Below, in pieces: positions 16,252 to 25,574 of a DNA stretch of 64,000 nt (its first letter is position 1; each line of letters opens with the position of its first letter). The stretch lies in assembly GCF_003814875.1 (NCBI RefSeq), contig NZ_RKQF01000001.1:4774001-4838000 (forward strand), given 5' to 3'. Under the pieces are notes generated by a model that made no database searches, was not told where the DNA came from, and worked only from the letters and a program-made list of their open reading frames with translations. A program made the translations under genes and the position numbers. Origin of the DNA: Streptomyces sp. Ag109_O5-1. GTDB taxonomy: Bacteria; Actinomycetota; Actinomycetes; Streptomycetales; Streptomycetaceae.

Positions 16252-17643
16252 ATGGATGTACTGATCGTGGGCGCCGGCCCGACCGGACTCACCCTCGGCA
16301 TCGACCTGGCCCGGCGCGGGGTGGACGCGCTGGTCGTGGAAGCGGGCGAGAAGCTGTTCCCCGGCTCGCGCGGCAAGGGGATCCAGCCCCGCACCCAGGA
16401 GGTCTTCGACGACCTCGGGGTGCGCGACGCGATCCGCGCGGCCGGCGGCCTCTACCCGCCCCGGCTGCTCTGGAAGAACGGCGAACGGATCGGGACGGAG
16501 CCGATGTTCGACGAGGTGACGGGGGACGAGGGCACGCCGTACACGGATCCGCTGATGGTCGCGCAGTGGCGGACGCAGGAGGTGCTGTACGCGCGGCTGC
16601 GGGAGCTGGGCGGCCGGGTCGGGTTCGGGCGCGGCGTGACGGATCTGGAGCAGGACGCGGACGGCGTGGCGGTCCGCTTCACCGACGGTACGACGGCCCG
16701 CGCGCGGTTCGTGGTGGCGGCGGACGGGGGACGGTCGACGGTACGGCGTGCGGTGGGCGTCGGCATGACCGGCGAGCCGGTCGACCCGAGCCCCTTCCTG
16801 GTGGCCGACCTGCGGGTGCGGGGCCTGGACCGGGAGCACTGGCACACCTTCGCCGGCGCCGACGGGAACGGCGTGGCGCTGTGCCCGCTGGCCGGCACCG
16901 AGGACTTCCAGCTGGCGGCGAAGCTGCCGCGGGGCACGGTCCCCGACCTGTCCCTGGACGGGATACGGCGGCTGGTGACGACGTACTCCCACCTCGACGC
17001 GGCGGATGTCACCGAGCTGCGCTGGGCCTCCGACTTCCGCACCCGCGCCGCCCTGGCCGACCGCTTCCGGGTGGGGCGGGTCCTCCTGGCCGGGGACGCG
17101 GCCCATGTCCACTCCCCGGCCGGCGGCCAGGGCCTCAACACCAGCATCCAGGACGCCTACAACCTGGGCTGGAAACTGGGCGCGGTGCTCGACGGCAGCA
17201 CCCCGGACGGACTTCTCGACACCTACGAGGAGGAGCGGCGCGCCAACGCCGCCGCCATGCTGGACCTCTCGACGGGCGTACACCGGGGCGAGGTCCGGCG
17301 CGGCGAGGCGACGGTCCAGCTCGGCCTCGGCTACCGGGACTCCTCACTGACGGAGGAGACCCGGGCGAACCCGGGGCCGGTGCGGGCGGGCGACCGCGCA
17401 CCCGACGGGCGCAACGCGGACGGGGTGCGGATGTTCGACGCGTTCCGGGGCCCGCACTGGACCCTGCTGGCCCCGGACCCGGTCGACGGCGTCCCGGACT
17501 CGGTACGCCGGCTCCCGGCCCCGGAGTCGTACGGCCCCGGAGTGTTCCTGGTCCGCCCGGACGGCTATGTGGGCTGGGCGGGTGCGACGGCCGAGGGGGT
17601 GCGCACGTACGCGGAGCGCACCGGGGCCCTCGGCGGCGCGTAG
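16252..17643 (+). CDS. FAD-dependent aromatic monooxygenase (PheA/TfdB, MhpA-like)
   Basis: A 463-residue class A flavoprotein hydroxylase. It has the dinucleotide motif VLIVGAGPTGLTLGIDLARR at the N-terminus, and RFVVAADGGRSTVRRAVGV carries the DG motif. The second FAD motif is LLAGDAAHVHSPAGGQGLNT, followed by SIQDAYNLGWKLGAVLDG. A shortened thioredoxin-like C-terminal end is present (GVFLVRPDGYVGWAG). It probably hydroxylates an aromatic compound or a drug using NADPH and O2. The ATG at 16252 lies 7 nt after AAGGAG; a GTG one codon earlier is too close. Control by the adjacent TetR repressor is strongly suggested by the operators. Confidence 0.92.
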   Translation: MDVLIVGAGPTGLTLGIDLARRGVDALVVEAGEKLFPGSRGKGIQPRTQEVFDDLGVRDAIRAAGGLYPPRLLWKNGERIGTEPMFDEVTGDEGTPYTDPLMVAQWRTQEVLYARLRELGGRVGFGRGVTDLEQDADGVAVRFTDGTTARARFVVAADGGRSTVRRAVGVGMTGEPVDPSPFLVADLRVRGLDREHWHTFAGADGNGVALCPLAGTEDFQLAAKLPRGTVPDLSLDGIRRLVTTYSHLDAADVTELRWASDFRTRAALADRFRVGRVLLAGDAAHVHSPAGGQGLNTSIQDAYNLGWKLGAVLDGSTPDGLLDTYEEERRANAAAMLDLSTGVHRGEVRRGEATVQLGLGYRDSSLTEETRANPGPVRAGDRAPDGRNADGVRMFDAFRGPHWTLLAPDPVDGVPDSVRRLPAPESYGPGVFLVRPDGYVGWAGATAEGVRTYAERTGALGGA

Positions 17644-17745
17644 GACGCGCGGATCACGCGGGAGCGGTCCGCGGGCCTCTCTGCAGAAGACGCAGCCCGG
17701 CCCGCACCGCCGGCAGCAGCGCCCAGCACAGGGACGCCCAGTGAC

Positions 17746-18117
17746 GGTCTGATCGAGGTCACCGGGACCGGCGCGCGCCACCGCCGCGAGTACGGCATCA
17801 CCGACGCGGGGCGCGCGGAACTGCGCCGCTGGCTCACCGAGCCCGGTCTCGATCTCGCCTTCCGCAGCGCGGCGCTGCTCCGCGTCTTCTTCCTGTGGAC
17901 CCTCAGCCGTGAGGAAGGCGTCGACTACCTGGAGAAGTTCGCGCAGGTGAACCGGGAGCGGGTCGCCGCACTGGAGTCCATCCGGGACAACGCCGAATGG
18001 GTCGGGGACCCGGTCCAGATCTGCGGCTGGCTCATGCTCGAGTACGGCCTGCGCGGCTCCACGACCTCAGAGGAATGGGCGGGTTGGGCCGCCGAGCGGC
18101 TCACCGAACACCTGTGA
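17746..18117 (+). pseudogene. PadR-type regulator remnant, winged-helix domain missing
   Basis: The open frame reads from GLIEVTGTGARHRREYGITD through AGRAELRRWLTEPG to a normal stop at 18117. That is the wing end plus the C-terminal Vir_act_alpha_C dimerisation helices of a PadR regulator (for example EEGVDYLEKFAQVNRERVAA). The expected first 60-70 residues with the helix-turn-helix are absent. Only about 100 bp lie between it and the monooxygenase stop, and no start codon precedes the conserved part in frame. The gene is therefore decapitated by deletion. The C-terminal part still looks undamaged, so the loss may be recent, unless a frameshift in this assembly explains it. Confidence 0.72.
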
Positions 18118-18121
18118 GCGC

Positions 18122-18772
18122 TCAGGCGCTGGCCAGGGTCAGCTTCACCGCGAAGCCGAGGAACAGCACGCCCGCCGCCGAAGTGGCCGTCGCCGACATC
18201 CGCTTCCGGCGGCGGAACGCGTCGGCCAGCCTGGTGCCGCTGAATATCAGGGCGGTCAGGTAGAGGAAGCTGGCCAGCTGGGCGAAGGCGCCGAGGACGA
18301 CGAAGGACAGGGCCGGATAGGCGTACCCCGGGTCGACGAACTGCACGAAGAAGGCGACGAAGAACAGGATCGCCTTGGGGTTGAAGAGGCTGATCACCAG
18401 GGCCCGGCGGTACGGCCGCTCATGGGCGGCGGCGACCGGCGCCGACTGCTCCGCCGTCCGCTCCTTCCGCGTCCGCCACATCCCCCAGGCCGCCCGCAGC
18501 ATGCCTATCGCCAGCCAGGTCAGATAGCCGGCGCCCGCGTACTTCACGATCCCGAACAGCGCGGCGTTGGCCTTCAGCAGCGAGGCCACCCCGGCCGCGG
18601 ACAGCGTCATCAGCACCATGTCCCCGCACCACACGCCGGCGGCGGCGGTGTAACCGGCCCGTACGCCCTGCCGGGCGGCGACGGACAGCACATAGAGGGA
18701 GTTGGGGCCGGGCAGCAGGACGATCAGGACGAGTCCTGCCAGATAGGTGGGGAGATCGATGACGCCGAACAT
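18122..18772 (-). CDS. LysE/LeuE family amino acid exporter
   Basis: A 216-residue membrane protein with six predicted helices. It shows the family signature LIVLLPGPNSLYVLSVAARQ near the N-terminus, followed by GVRAGYTAAAGVWCGDMVLM. The loop and helix ALVISLFNPKAILFFVAFFV is diagnostic of the LysE superfamily, and the protein ends in GVLFLGFAVKLTLASA. LeuE-like members export leucine or other neutral amino acids in exchange for protons. The start ATG at 18772 gives MFGVIDLPTYLAG, as in homologues. It is 46 bp after the mutase-like gene on the same strand and may share its transcript. Confidence 0.9.
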   Translation of the reverse strand: MFGVIDLPTYLAGLVLIVLLPGPNSLYVLSVAARQGVRAGYTAAAGVWCGDMVLMTLSAAGVASLLKANAALFGIVKYAGAGYLTWLAIGMLRAAWGMWRTRKERTAEQSAPVAAAHERPYRRALVISLFNPKAILFFVAFFVQFVDPGYAYPALSFVVLGAFAQLASFLYLTALIFSGTRLADAFRRRKRMSATATSAAGVLFLGFAVKLTLASA

Positions 18773-18818
18773 GTGAAGAAGTCTCGCACGGACGTCCGAC
18801 AATGCCCCCCGTCGCGGG

Positions 18819-20399
<1,581 letters not shown>

Positions 20400-20498
20400 G
20401 ATGGGTGACCTCCGCAGTGCGCCAGTAGGCCGGTACGTCTGTCACTCCCCACCATGCCCCCTTGTTCGACGGCGGTCACGCGGGGAAGCATCCTCGGC

Positions 20499-21362
20499 AT
20501 GAAGGTGACGGGGTTCTCAGGGATCGTCGGGCGGCCCGGTGTCGCGGTCGCCTCGGCCGCCGCACTGGCGGTGCTGTGCGGATGCACCGCGCAGCCGGCG
20601 GACGGCAAGGGGAACTCCCCCGTCCATATCGAGCTGCCGCACAGCCGGACGCCCGGCAAGGCGCCCGGTACGACACCCGGCAGCACCCCTGCCCCGGCCT
20701 CGACCCCGTCCGCCGTCGAGACCACCCCGCCGCACATCGTCTTCACCCGGGGCGACACCGGCACCGGTGTCCGTGAGCTCCAGGCCCGGCTGCGTCAGGC
20801 CGACTGGCTGTTCGACGGGCCGACGGGGACGTACGACGACCTCACCGCCGAGGCCGTCAAGGGCTTCCAGGGCAAGCGCGGACTCCCGCGGACGGGTGAG
20901 ACCGACGCCGTGACCTGGCGGCGGCTGGTGCGGATGACGCACCGGCCGGGGAAGTGGGAGCTGTACCTGATGGGCGGTCAGCCGGCCGCCGCACCCGACC
21001 CCCGGTGCCTGACCGGCCGGGTGCTGTGCATCAGCAAGACCAGCCGGACGCTGCGCTGGATGATCGACGGGCGGACGGTGTCGACGATGTCGGTGCGGTT
21101 CGGGGCGCAGTACACCCCGACCCGTGAGGGTGTGTTCCACATCTACTGGAAGTCACGGCACCACGTGTCGACGCTCTACCACTCCCCGATGCCGTACGCG
21201 ATGTTCTTCAGCGGCGGCCAGGCGGTGCACTACTCGTACGACTTCGCGGCCCGGGGCTATGCGGGTGGTTCGCACGGGTGCGTCAACGTGCGGGACGAGG
21301 CGGCGATCGCGGATCTGTTCGCCCAGGTGCGGAACGGCGACAAGGTCGTCGTCTACTGGTGA
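20499..21362 (+). CDS. Lipoprotein L,D-transpeptidase with peptidoglycan-binding domain
   Basis: A 287-residue exported wall enzyme. The N-terminus (MKVTGFSGIVGRPG onward) is a signal peptide ending in a lipobox-like VLCGC, so the protein is probably a membrane-anchored lipoprotein. A Pro/Thr linker follows, then a PG_binding_1 domain (GDTGTGVRELQARLRQADWL, PRTGETDAVTWRRL). The ErfK/YkuD domain shows the catalytic motif HYSYDFAARGYAGGSHGCVN, where the Cys is the nucleophile. It would form 3-3 cross-links or anchor proteins. The ATG at 20499 starts the signal peptide; the upstream in-frame extension lacks signal-peptide character. A strong hairpin follows the gene. Confidence 0.92.
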   Translation: MKVTGFSGIVGRPGVAVASAAALAVLCGCTAQPADGKGNSPVHIELPHSRTPGKAPGTTPGSTPAPASTPSAVETTPPHIVFTRGDTGTGVRELQARLRQADWLFDGPTGTYDDLTAEAVKGFQGKRGLPRTGETDAVTWRRLVRMTHRPGKWELYLMGGQPAAAPDPRCLTGRVLCISKTSRTLRWMIDGRTVSTMSVRFGAQYTPTREGVFHIYWKSRHHVSTLYHSPMPYAMFFSGGQAVHYSYDFAARGYAGGSHGCVNVRDEAAIADLFAQVRNGDKVVVYW

Positions 21363-21384
21363 GCGAACGGCTCGGGAAGTTTGG

Positions 21385-21423
21385 GGCGCGGGCGGGACCG
21401 GGGGAACGTGTCCCGCCCGCGCC
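21385..21423 (+). terminator. Perfect 14-bp hairpin after the L,D-transpeptidase
   Basis: The arms GGCGCGGGCGGGAC (21385-21398) and its exact reverse complement (21410-21423) enclose an 11-nt loop. It starts 22 bp after the stop codon. Confidence 0.8.
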
Positions 21424-21583
21424 AACGCACGAGCCACGGGTACGGGGGGAACCCCGGCTCTGTGCTACGGCCGATGACCAGTCGGCTCACTCAGTACTGC
21501 GCCACTGCCGCCGAAAACGTCACACCCTGCGGGAAAAAATTTCAGCGAGTTACAAAACCGCAGGTCAGAGCGGTTCGTAAAGG

Positions 21584-22630
21584 TCAGAGTGCGCTGTACG
21601 TCGGGTCGGGGGTCGCCGCCGACCGGCTCGGCAGGAGGGGCGCGAAGCCCGTCGGGGCGGGTGAGGCGGTGCCGTCCTCGTGGTGGTCGTTGCCCCCGCC
21701 GTTGCCCTCGTCGCTCCCGGAACCGCTTCCGGAGCCGCTCCCGCTCCGGCCGTCGCCGCCCTGGCCGTTGCCGTCGCCCTGGCCGCCGCTCCAACCGTCG
21801 TTGCCGCCCTGCCCGCCGACGCTGCCCTTGCCGTCGCCGTAGCTGCCGCCCTTGCCGGCGCCGAGGACGGTCCGGCAGAACTTGTCCACCCGCCCGGCAC
21901 CGCCCGCGAGCCCCTCCAGGGCGCGTCTGCGGTCCGCGCCCAGGGACTTGCCGTGCTGGACGGCACGGCAGGACGCCAGCGCACGGCCCCACGCGTTCCC
22001 GGTACCGCCGTTCGATCCGGTGCCCTTCTCCTTCGACCTGCCGGACGGGTCGGGCGAGGGCTGTCCGGAGCCGTCGGACGTCGTACCGGAGGTGGGGGTG
22101 CCGGTCTCGCCGCCGAGCAGGGACTCGGGCGAGGCCGAGCCCTGCGGGACTCCGGGAGTACCGGCGGCCGAGACGGAGGCGGCGGGTCCGGGGCGGTTGC
22201 CGCCGAACGGCGTCGGCAGGACTCCGGTGCCGGCGGCGACCGCGACCCCGCCGAGCATGCCGGCGGCCAGCGCGGCGGCGAGGCCGAACCGGGCGGGGCG
22301 GGCCCAGCGGGAGACCCGCAGCGGCACAGAGCCGGCGCCGATGCGGACGAGGCCCGCGTCGGCACTCCGCCCGGGCCTCCCCCACTGCGCCGCCATCGCG
22401 GTCCGCTCGTCCTCGGCGGATTCGCGCGCTTTGCGGAAGGCAGCCAGCGCTGCTTCCTCGCCGGGGAGCTCGACGGTGGCGGGGGCGGTCTGCGCAAAGA
22501 GCGCACCGAGCGCCTTGCCGAGGCGTTCTGCCTGGTCACGGGCGGCGGGATCGACGGCTTCGAGCGACTCACCGCGCAGCAGACGTTCCGCCGTCGCCCG
22601 GTTCAGCCACTTGTACTGCTCGTCGGCCAT
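21584..22630 (-). CDS. Membrane-bound putative anti-sigma partner, Gly/Ser-rich exported tail
   Basis: A 348-residue single-pass protein. The cytoplasmic N-terminal 110 residues are helical (KWLNRATAERLLRGESLEAV, then EEAALAAFRKARESAEDE), the membrane helix is about 113-135, and the exterior part contains a Cys pair (C221, C252) in a short helical block before a Gly/Ser/Asp tail. There is no zinc-type HxxxCxxC motif. The ATG overlaps the stop of the preceding ECF sigma gene (TGATG), so coupling and partnership are strongly suggested. The exterior block is shared with the second pair at 23886-24632. The role as anti-sigma or sensor is inferred from context. Confidence 0.72.
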   Translation of the reverse strand: MADEQYKWLNRATAERLLRGESLEAVDPAARDQAERLGKALGALFAQTAPATVELPGEEAALAAFRKARESAEDERTAMAAQWGRPGRSADAGLVRIGAGSVPLRVSRWARPARFGLAAALAAGMLGGVAVAAGTGVLPTPFGGNRPGPAASVSAAGTPGVPQGSASPESLLGGETGTPTSGTTSDGSGQPSPDPSGRSKEKGTGSNGGTGNAWGRALASCRAVQHGKSLGADRRRALEGLAGGAGRVDKFCRTVLGAGKGGSYGDGKGSVGGQGGNDGWSGGQGDGNGQGGDGRSGSGSGSGSGSDEGNGGGNDHHEDGTASPAPTGFAPLLPSRSAATPDPTYSAL

Positions 22631-23292
22631 CACATGTCCTTCTGCGTCCGCGAACGCGTATGCGTCACACTGGCGGACGTCACCGCACGACCATCCGGTT
22701 CTCGCTGGGGCGGAAGCGCGTCGAGGACGTCCGCCTTCTCCGGGTCGGCGCCGAGCAGTTCCGCGAGTTTCTTCAGGCCCCGGTGGGCTGCCGTCCGGAC
22801 GGCGCCGGCGCGTTTGCCGAGGGTCTCGGCGGCGGTCTTGGCGTCCAGGCCCACGACGACCCTGAGGACGACGGCCTCGGCCTGGTCCTGCGGCAGCCGG
22901 GCGATGAGGGAGAGGGTGGAGTCGGTGGTGAGCGCCTCGATGGCCTCGCCGGCGGTGTCGGACTCGGCGGCCCGGCCGGTCAGTTCCGTCTCGTCGCCGC
23001 CGATCGCGGGGCGGCGGCCGCGCATCCGTATGTGGTCGAGGGCGCGGTTGCGGGCGATCCGGGCCGCCCAGCCGCGGAACCGGTCCGCGTCGCCTTCGAA
23101 CCGGTCGAGGTCCCGGGCGATCTGCAGCCAGGCCTCGGAGGCGACGTCCTCGGCGTCCGGGTCACCGACCAACGTTCGGACGTATCCGAGCAGGCGTGGC
23201 TGGACAGCGCGGTAGACGATGCGGAACGCGATCTCGTCCCCGTCCTGTGCCGCACGCACCGCGGCGGTCAACTCCGCGTCGTCCCCCAGCAC
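22630..23292 (-). CDS. ECF RNA polymerase sigma factor
   Basis: A 220-residue sigma-70 family protein of ECF type. Region 2 shows IVYRAVQPRLLGYVRTLVGD, DAEDVASEAWLQIARDLDRF and FRGWAARIARNRALDHIRMR. Region 4 shows LIARLPQDQAEAVVLRVVVG followed by KTAAETLGKRAGAVRTAAHR. A tail of about 35 polar residues follows region 4. It is the first gene of a coupled pair with the membrane protein, so it is probably held inactive at the membrane and released by an envelope cue. A close paralogue is at 24699-25289. Its target genes cannot be stated from this window. Confidence 0.93.
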   Translation of the reverse strand: MLGDDAELTAAVRAAQDGDEIAFRIVYRAVQPRLLGYVRTLVGDPDAEDVASEAWLQIARDLDRFEGDADRFRGWAARIARNRALDHIRMRGRRPAIGGDETELTGRAAESDTAGEAIEALTTDSTLSLIARLPQDQAEAVVLRVVVGLDAKTAAETLGKRAGAVRTAAHRGLKKLAELLGADPEKADVLDALPPQREPDGRAVTSASVTHTRSRTQKDM

Positions 23293-23625
23293 CCGATACC
23301 TACTCTGCGCCTAAACCGGCGCCGCTCTCGCGGTCGTGGTTCTCGCCGTCGTGGTTCCTCAACTAATGATTGCGGTGTTCGGGACGGCGGATCGTTGCGG
23401 TGGTCATGCGTCGTCCGCGCCCCGGCGCGAACTGCACGTTACGTGCTCAATCCGTTCCCCGTCCACGTCCGTACACAGCGCAACTAACTCGTGACGCCCT
23501 GGGGTGTGACAGAAAACGCACTCATGGCGCTGAACAGAGTACGGGCCGCCGCGCGGCCCGTGCCGCGCGACGGCCGGGGCCTCTCCTGTGGGGGGTGGCG
23601 GCCCCGGCCGTTGCTTCGGTGCCGG
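23293..23625. other. Intergenic region upstream of the first sigma gene
   Basis: 333 bp without a convincing gene. Open frames here are Arg/Pro-rich and unlike their neighbours. The right-hand part probably holds the sigma gene promoter, with AT-richer patches near 23360 and 23510. No certain ECF-type boxes or hairpin were found. Confidence 0.45.
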
Positions 23626-23811
23626 TCAGCGGTGCAACTTCCTGCGCACCCAGAGAAACCCGATCGCCCCGCCCACGACGGCCATGTACGCGGTCAGCGG
23701 CCCGTCGTCCAGGATGAGTCCGGGCATGGCGATGACGGCCACGAACAGAAGCCATCCGCATCCGGCGACGGCGAGGTCCGCTGAATCAGGGCGGCGCCGT
23801 TCGTCTTCCAC
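23626..23811 (-). CDS. Small two-helix membrane protein, unknown function
   Basis: A predicted 61-residue protein beginning with GTG at 23811, preceded by GGGGGAA at a suitable distance. After a polar start (VEDERRRPDSADLAV) there are two hydrophobic segments, CGWLLFVAVIAMPGLIL and LTAYMAVVGGAIGFLWV, and a basic end RRKLHR. I do not recognise a family. It lies between the two sigma/anti-sigma pairs, on their strand. The two clean membrane spans and the good ribosome site support a real gene, but it could be a lineage-specific frame. Confidence 0.5.
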   Translation of the reverse strand: MEDERRRPDSADLAVAGCGWLLFVAVIAMPGLILDDGPLTAYMAVVGGAIGFLWVRRKLHR

Positions 23812-23885
23812 CCGTTCCCCCGTCCCCCGGCTTGCACCTGGTCGACGCAGCGGCATGTTACGCGCCGCGCTCCCGATACGCGGGG

Positions 23886-24632
23886 TCAGCCGCCCTTGCC
23901 GTTCGCGGACTTACCCTTGCTGGATTTGACGGTTTCTTCGGGCTTCTTCGTACTGTTGCCGGAATTGCCTGACTTCTTGGTGGAAGTCGTCGTCTGCGAC
24001 AGCAGGTCGGCACAGTACGCGGTTACGTTCGTCTTGCCGCCCGCGGCCCGGATCAGCCGCTGCCAGGCGGTCGAGTCCAGCGCCTTGCCGTTGTCCTTGA
24101 CCTTCTCGTAGGCCCGGCAGTGGGCCTCGGTGTCCTGGGCGGTCGACGGGCGCTCGGACGGGTCGGTACGGCCGGGTGTGCCGGGGGCGTCGGTGGCCGG
24201 CCGGCCGGCCAAGGTGCCGGGGGCGGTGGGCGAGGAGCCGGCCCTTCGGGCGTCGTCGTGGCCGCCGCCGGAGGAGTGCACCGACCCGATCGCCGCGACC
24301 GCGACCCCGCCGAGGGTGAGGCTCGCCAGGGCCATCGTCACGGTCGCCTTCACCGAGCGACGGGTGCGCCGCTGTTCGCGCGGCCGCCAGTCGTCCCGGC
24401 GCCGGGTCCGCGCCCGGTGCTCACCGGCGTCCCGGGCGGTCCGGAAAGCGGCCACCGCCCGCCGCTCGCCCTCGGCGTCGACACCGTGGTCGCGGATGGC
24501 GGCGGCGAGCAGGACCTCCAGCGCCGGACCGGCGGGCTCGGCCCCGGGGCCGGGCACATGGCCGTCGGGGCGCACGTGCCGCCGGCCGCGGCCGGCGTCG
24601 TCGCTTCGCCGTTCACCCATGTCCCTGTCCAT
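23886..24632 (-). CDS. Second membrane-bound putative anti-sigma partner
   Basis: A 248-residue single-pass protein that parallels the one at 21584-22630. It has a cytoplasmic helical part with AVAAFRTARDAGEH, one membrane helix at about 95-117 (MALASLTLGGVAVAAIGSV), and an exterior block with two cysteines (C172 and C207) in HCRAYEKVKDNGKALDSTAW and NVTAYCADLL. A Lys/Ser/Thr tail follows. No zinc-binding anti-sigma motif is seen. It follows an ECF sigma gene by 66 bp. A start at 24620 (MGERRSDD) is also possible. It is probably a sensor and inhibitor for that sigma factor, inferred from position and the paralogous pair. Confidence 0.7.
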   Translation of the reverse strand: MDRDMGERRSDDAGRGRRHVRPDGHVPGPGAEPAGPALEVLLAAAIRDHGVDAEGERRAVAAFRTARDAGEHRARTRRRDDWRPREQRRTRRSVKATVTMALASLTLGGVAVAAIGSVHSSGGGHDDARRAGSSPTAPGTLAGRPATDAPGTPGRTDPSERPSTAQDTEAHCRAYEKVKDNGKALDSTAWQRLIRAAGGKTNVTAYCADLLSQTTTSTKKSGNSGNSTKKPEETVKSSKGKSANGKGG

Positions 24633-24698
24633 CCCTGTCCGACGGCCGTTCGTCGGGGCCGCCCCCGCCGCCCTTGACGTTCATGCCGTCGTTGGCGT

Positions 24699-25289
24699 TC
24701 ATTTCGATTCCCCCAGCGTCCGGGGGTCCTCCTGCGTCACACCTGTGACACCCAGCCGCCGGGCCAGGCCCTTCAGCCCGCGGTGGGCTGCCGTGCGCAC
24801 CGCGCCCGGGCGCTTGCCGAGGACCCGGGCGGCGGCGGGACCGTCCAGGCCCACCACCACACGCAGCAGCACCGCCTCGGCCTGGTCCCGGGGCAGCGAG
24901 CGGACCAGTTCCAGGGCCCGCTCCGTGGAGAGGGACTCCAGCGCCTGGTCGTAGGTGCTGTGCGCGCCGGGCAGCTCCAGCAGGTCCTGCTCGAGGGCGG
25001 ACGCCCGAGGCCGCACCTTGAGCCGGCGCAGATGGTCCAGGGCCCGGTGCCGGGCGATGGTCGCCGTCCAGCCCCGGAACCCGGCGCCGTCGCCCTTGAA
25101 CCGGCCCAGGTCCCTGGCTATCTCCAGCCAGGCGTCGGCGGCCACGTCCTCGGCGTCGTCACCGACGATCCCGCGGACATAGCCGAGCAGACCGGGCTGC
25201 ACCAGCCGGTAGGCGACCGCGAAAGCGGCCTCGTCGCCTTCCTGGGCTCGTGCCACGGCTGCTCCCAGCTCGCCGTCGTACGCCTGCAC
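24699..25289 (-). CDS. ECF RNA polymerase sigma factor (paralogue)
   Basis: A sigma-70 family ECF protein of about 196 residues from the GTG at 25289; longer in-frame starts up to 25412 exist. Region 2 contains VAYRLVQPGLLGYVRGIVGD, AEDVAADAWLEIARDLGRFK and GFRGWTATIARHRALDHLRR. Region 4 contains LVRSLPRDQAEAVLLRVVVG and ARVLGKRPGAVRTAAHRGLK. These are near-matches to the sigma at 22630-23292, implying a local duplication of a sigma/membrane-protein module. It precedes its putative membrane partner on the same strand. Confidence 0.92.
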   Translation of the reverse strand: MQAYDGELGAAVARAQEGDEAAFAVAYRLVQPGLLGYVRGIVGDDAEDVAADAWLEIARDLGRFKGDGAGFRGWTATIARHRALDHLRRLKVRPRASALEQDLLELPGAHSTYDQALESLSTERALELVRSLPRDQAEAVLLRVVVGLDGPAAARVLGKRPGAVRTAAHRGLKGLARRLGVTGVTQEDPRTLGESK

Positions 25290-25574
25290 GCGGCGGGTTT
25301 CCCCTCCTTGGCCCAACACGTTCCTCGTTCGTACCGAGTGCGAATCGGGCTCTGCCGAACCCGAACCGGTGCCGTGCGCACCTCCGGTCGTGTGCGCGGC
25401 CCCCACGATCACCAGCGTCCGCCCTCACAGAAGTGTCACAGCGGTCCGGATCACGGCGGCGGCCGGTGGTGAGTGACGTTTGGTCAGGACTGGGCGCTGT
25501 GTCTAAGAGTCACCTGTGCGACAGGCGTGTCAGGTGTGACAGTCATGGTCCTTTTTTTCTAGGGGTGGGGACGA

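Noticed and set aside
21589..23487. 632-codon plus-strand frame opposite the first sigma pair
   Set aside because: Arg/Pro-rich shadow of the anti-sigma and sigma genes with no family motif.
23491..23784. 97-codon plus-strand ORF opposite the small two-helix protein
   Set aside because: It overlaps the better-supported minus-strand frame and has no membrane or domain signal.
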